The notes under the pieces: model-generated
Databases searched by the model: none
What the model was told of the DNA's origin: nothing
Seen by the model: the letters and a program-made list of their open reading frames with translations, nothing else
Assembly (NCBI GenBank): GCA_046327915.1
Contig: JAXLXO010000010.1
Location: 62,001-126,000, forward strand
Direction: 5' to 3'
From: VGTK01 sp046327915
GTDB taxonomy: Bacteria; Desulfobacterota; Binatia; UBA12015
DNA length: 64,000 nucleotides
Program-made: the position numbers and the translations under genes
In this document: one piece after another, positions 61,044 through 64,000 of the stretch
How the letters are laid out: every line of letters starts with the position of its first letter
How positions within the stretch are numbered: position 1 is the first letter of the stretch

Positions 61044-62123
61044 TCACTTCCCGTCCGCGGGTGCGGTCGTCTTCTCGACGATCCGCCCGTGGACGGGAAC
61101 GTCGATCTCCGGCGCCTTCGCGCTCGCCGTGAAGATGCGCACCTTGCCCGCGATCGGCCCCGCGGGCAGGCCCTCCGGCACCGACACGCGGATCTTCCAC
61201 GCGCGGCCGTCGGTCACCGGCACGATCTCCGTCGTCGCGCCCTTCAGATCGCACTCGACGCGCTCGAGCTTGATGGTCTCGGTCGCGAAGTTCTTGACGT
61301 CGAGCGTGAAGCGGAACGGACGCGAGCCGTCGACGCTGCCGAGATCCGCGTCGGGCGGCGTCACCGCGAACACCGGCCGCACGAAGCCGCTGACCGGAAC
61401 GTGGATCTTCTTCTGCTTCGGGTGATCGGTCACGACCACGACGTCGCCGGTGAGCGCCCCGACCGGAGCGTCCTGCGGCAGCATGATCTCGACGCGCCAC
61501 TGGCTGCCGTTCACGCCCTCGCGCCGCTCCTCGGGAGTGGCCTCGCGGAACGACGTGCGCAACGCCGGCATCGGCGACTCGACCGACAGCACCTTGAAGG
61601 TCGCACCGTCGCTCGACCACACCTTCTGCGGAATGGTCCCGTCGCGCTCCTTCTGCACGACGTTGAAGCGTGCGTAGCCCGGGTCGGAGAGGAGCAGCGG
61701 CCGGATCTCGAGCGTCGTGGTCAGAATGAGCTTCGGCGCGGCGGGATCGTTGGTCGTGACCGGCACGCGCACGGTACCCTCGCCCGCCTGCTTCTCGGTC
61801 TCGATCCGGACCGCGACCGTGCCCGAGCCGCCGGGCGGAACCGGCGAGCCCTCGACCGTGCTCGTGACCCCCGCGATGAACGGCACCGGAGCACCGGCCT
61901 CCAGCGTGAGCGGCGCCGTGCCCGCATTCTCGACGCGGAACTTCGCGACCGCCGGATCTCCGGGCGGGACCACGCCGAGCTTCAGCTCGGGCTCCGCGAG
62001 GACCGCCTTCGGACCGGCGTCCGCGCCTGCGAGGGCCGGAGCGGACGCCGCGAAAACGGCGAGGCAGACGAGAGCGCGGGCGGCGCACGCGCGGCGGGAC
62101 GACGCGACGAGAAGGTTCTGCAC
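61044..62123 (-). CDS. Secreted DUF1573-like protein
   Basis: 359 residues from GTG 62123, chosen because it gives a signal peptide ending at SAPALA; a TTG at 62180 would add a non-signal stretch. Residues 30-110 form an Ig/ASH-like unit (GVVPPGDPAVAKFRVENAGTAPLTLE) typical of DUF1573; later parts repeat similar beta domains. Probably periplasmic or surface, with unknown role. It converges on B2 with a 3-bp gap. Confidence 0.8.
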   Translation of the reverse strand: MQNLLVASSRRACAARALVCLAVFAASAPALAGADAGPKAVLAEPELKLGVVPPGDPAVAKFRVENAGTAPLTLEAGAPVPFIAGVTSTVEGSPVPPGGSGTVAVRIETEKQAGEGTVRVPVTTNDPAAPKLILTTTLEIRPLLLSDPGYARFNVVQKERDGTIPQKVWSSDGATFKVLSVESPMPALRTSFREATPEERREGVNGSQWRVEIMLPQDAPVGALTGDVVVVTDHPKQKKIHVPVSGFVRPVFAVTPPDADLGSVDGSRPFRFTLDVKNFATETIKLERVECDLKGATTEIVPVTDGRAWKIRVSVPEGLPAGPIAGKVRIFTASAKAPEIDVPVHGRIVEKTTAPADGK

Positions 62124-62239
62124 GCGACGCTGGTAGTGGAATTCGCACGAAGCGTCGAGGACGCGCGCTCGCGGGTTCAAACCCGGTCCGGCGTGCGGTA
62201 CCCTGCCGAGCTTCCGCGCGCCGCCGCGCGACCTGCCGC

Positions 62240-63439
62240 ATGAGAATCCTCTTCATCGCGAACCGCCTGCCCGATCCGCTGACCCGCGGCTACGAGGTGC
62301 GCGCGTGGCACCAGATCCGCCTGCTCGCACGCCGGCACGCGATCACCCTGGTAGCGTACACGTCGGGCACGCCGCGACCGGCGGCGCTGGCGCGCGTCCA
62401 CGCGCTCTGCGCCGAGGTGCACACCGTGCCGCTCGGCCCCGCCGGCATGGCGTCCGGGGTGCTGCGCGGGCTCGGCAGCGGACGGCCGCTGCAGACCTCG
62501 ATCAACGACACGCTGGTGATGCGCCGCCTCGTGCACGGGATCCTGCGCGAGCGCCGGCACGACGTCGTGCACGTGCAGATGGCGCGCATGACCTCGCTGC
62601 TCGACGGCGTCCCGACGCCGCCGCGCGTGGTGGACCTGATCGACGCGCTGTCGCTCAACATGGGCCGGCGCGGCGCGCTCGACCGCGGCCCGATGCGCGT
62701 CCTCGCCGCGGTCGAGCAGCGGCGTCTCGCCGAGCTCGAGCGCACGCTGTGCCGAACGTACGACCGCGCACTCGTCGCGTCGGAGGCGGATCGCGCCGCG
62801 ATCGGCGACTTCCCGAACCTGCGCGTCAACTGCAACGCGGTGGATCTGGATCACTTCGTGCGCTCCACCGCGCCGCGGCGCGCGAACGACGTCGTCTTCA
62901 GCGGCAACCTCGGCTACTTCCCGAACGTGGACGCGGCGGGCTTCCTCGCGCGCGACGTCCTGCCGCGGCTGCGTGCGGAGATCCCCGAGGCGACGCTCAC
63001 GCTGGTCGGCGCGCGGCCCGCGCGCGCGGTGCGCGAGCTGGCGTCGCTGGGGCCGCACGTCGAGATGCTCGGCGAGGTGCCCGACGTGGCGCCCTACATC
63101 GGCCGCGCGAGCGTCGCCGTCGCACCGCTGCGCGCCGGCTCCGGACAGGCCCTGAAGGTGCTGGAAGCGATGGCGTGCGGCACGCCCGTGGTCGCGACGT
63201 CGCGCGCCGTCGAAGGGCTCGACGCGATCGACGGCGTGCACCTGCGCATCGCCGACGACGCCGCGTCGATCGCCGCCGCCGTCGCGTCGCTGCTGCGCGA
63301 CGCGGAGCAGTGCAGGCGCCTCGCGGATGCGGCGCGCACGCTGGTCGAGACGCGCTACGGCTGGGAGGTCCCGGTCGCGGCCCTGGACGCGATCTACGCG
63401 GAGATCGCGGGCGGCTCGTGCGACTCCTCTGGGTCGTGA
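62240..63439 (+). CDS. Glycosyltransferase (GT4-like)
   Basis: 399 residues. GT-B fold with the N-terminal MRILFIANRLPDPLTRGYEVRAWHQIRLL, FSGNLGYFPNVDAAGFL before the second domain, and the donor-binding FEALACG equivalent EAMACGTPVVATS. The N-terminus resembles the PEP-CTERM/XrtA-associated transferases. Its 3' end overlaps the next gene by 22 bases, so the two are coupled. Confidence 0.9.
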   Translation: MRILFIANRLPDPLTRGYEVRAWHQIRLLARRHAITLVAYTSGTPRPAALARVHALCAEVHTVPLGPAGMASGVLRGLGSGRPLQTSINDTLVMRRLVHGILRERRHDVVHVQMARMTSLLDGVPTPPRVVDLIDALSLNMGRRGALDRGPMRVLAAVEQRRLAELERTLCRTYDRALVASEADRAAIGDFPNLRVNCNAVDLDHFVRSTAPRRANDVVFSGNLGYFPNVDAAGFLARDVLPRLRAEIPEATLTLVGARPARAVRELASLGPHVEMLGEVPDVAPYIGRASVAVAPLRAGSGQALKVLEAMACGTPVVATSRAVEGLDAIDGVHLRIADDAASIAAAVASLLRDAEQCRRLADAARTLVETRYGWEVPVAALDAIYAEIAGGSCDSSGS

Positions 63440-64000
63440 CCAAGCCGCCGTGGCCGCCGATCGACGGCGGCCGGCTGGTGGTCGCGCACACGCTAGCGGC
63501 GCTCGCCGCGCGCGGCCACACGATCGACCTCGTCGCGCCGTACGACCCGAACGCGGTCGATCCCGAAGAGGCCGCGCGCCAGCTGTCGCCGTCCTGTCGC
63601 GCGCACCTGGTCGCGGTGCACCCGCGCTCGATACTGCGCACCGCGCGCGCGGCGCTGCGTCCCGACGCGCCGCTCTCGATCGCGCGCCACGACCACCCCG
63701 CGGTGCGCGCGCGCGTGGCCGAGCTGGTGCACGAGAATCGCCCCGACGCGGTGCACGCGGAGCAGCTGCAGGCGCTCGCCGCCTGCACGTCCGCGTTCGC
63801 GGCCGGCGTCGCGGTCGTGCTGCGCTGCCAGAACGTCGAGAGCGACCTGTGGCAGGGCTTCGCGCGTCACGCGCGAAGCGGCGCGCTCGCAGCACTCGAG
63901 GCGCGGCGTCTCGCGCGCTTCGAGGCGCGCGCGCTGCGCCGCGCCACGGCGGCGATCGCGCTCACCGCCGAGGACGCCGAGCGTCTGCACGCGCTGTCCG
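63418..64000 (+). CDS. Glycosyltransferase N-terminal domain, 3' end outside window
   Basis: GTG at 63418 opens a frame without stops to the window end: 194 complete codons. The start RLLWVVTKPPWPPIDGGR and the following ALAARGHTIDLVAPY are the first Rossmann strand and helix of a GT4-like transferase, and CQNVESDLWQGFA is typical of its acceptor domain. It overlaps the preceding gene by 22 bases in another frame. The catalytic domain lies beyond the window. Confidence 0.8.
   Translation, partial: MRLLWVVTKPPWPPIDGGRLVVAHTLAALAARGHTIDLVAPYDPNAVDPEEAARQLSPSCRAHLVAVHPRSILRTARAALRPDAPLSIARHDHPAVRARVAELVHENRPDAVHAEQLQALAACTSAFAAGVAVVLRCQNVESDLWQGFARHARSGALAALEARRLARFEARALRRATAAIALTAEDAERLHALS

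Noticed and set aside
62158..62195. GGGTTCAAACCC resembling a tRNA T-arm
   Set aside because: The stem bases do not pair over 5 bp with a 7-base loop, and no D-arm, anticodon arm or acceptor stem can be built around it.

Overview
The window is very GC-rich (roughly 70% by eye), densely coded on both strands, and uses GTG and TTG as well as ATG starts, with Shine-Dalgarno sites of the GGAGG type. It carries no rRNA or tRNA that I can support, no CRISPR array, no transposase and no phage genes. The gene content suggests an environmental Gram-negative bacterium of the deltaproteobacterial/Binatota/Myxococcota kind. The reasons are lipoproteins and secreted proteins with Thr-Pro-rich linkers, DUF4215 Cys repeats, choice-of-anchor-Q beta-helix proteins, delta-60 repeats, thiolase/DUF35 pairs, a cytochrome P450, a sterol-desaturase-like hydroxylase and a four-subunit 2-oxoacid:ferredoxin oxidoreductase. 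This taxonomic placement is inference; no marker gene is present.

Layout. 1-4407: end of a membrane protein, then a P450 divergent from a TetR regulator and a sterol desaturase/fatty acid hydroxylase family protein, a lipid or hydrocarbon oxidation set. 4484-10469: a delta-60 repeat lipoprotein, small membrane proteins, DUF547, DUF2461 and SGNH proteins. 10494-14582: a leftward DUF35 - thiolase-like - TerB/Coq4-like operon divergent from a VWA (CoxE-like) gene across a TetR-type operator. 14626-17630: a LuxR-type regulator, a Rieske protein, a small unknown protein, a GNAT-like protein and a coiled-coil membrane protein. 17677-20905: a secreted matrixin-type metalloprotease and an MBL-fold hydrolase. 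20963-23716: an operator followed by an HMG-CoA-synthase-like/DUF35 fusion and a thiolase, closed by a strong terminator. 23882-32863: secreted or lipid-anchored proteins (Pro/Thr-rich, beta-helix, PQQ-type propeller), DUF1003, a caspase-like/PDZ/thioredoxin fusion lipoprotein and a CRP/FNR regulator. 32883-37445: a glycosyltransferase divergent from the oxidoreductase operon. 37616-48469: a kinase-fold protein, more exported repeat proteins, a TIMP-like protein and an O-antigen-ligase-like membrane protein. 48655-53708: a zinc alcohol dehydrogenase, a YVTN propeller, a GNAT and an N-acyl-D-amino-acid deacylase. 53805-61040: an FG-GAP protein, then four related secreted proteins in A-B-A-B order. 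61044-64000: a DUF1573-like protein and two overlapping glycosyltransferases, the second cut by the window end.

How it fits together. Two separate thiolase/DUF35 modules, both preceded by TetR-type palindromes, plus the P450, hydroxylase, oxidoreductase and alcohol dehydrogenase, point to catabolism of acyl-CoA, isoprenoid or sterol-like compounds. About a third of the genes encode exported repeat proteins with no assigned substrate.

Most unusual features: a 1,442-bp block that is 99.7% identical between the two A-B units and looks like a gene conversion tract; the caspase-like/PDZ/thioredoxin fusion; the TerB-Coq4-like fusion beside a thiolase lacking its nucleophile; a CRP-type palindrome upstream of the oxidoreductase operon; and a family of intergenic two-hairpin elements with compensating stem changes.
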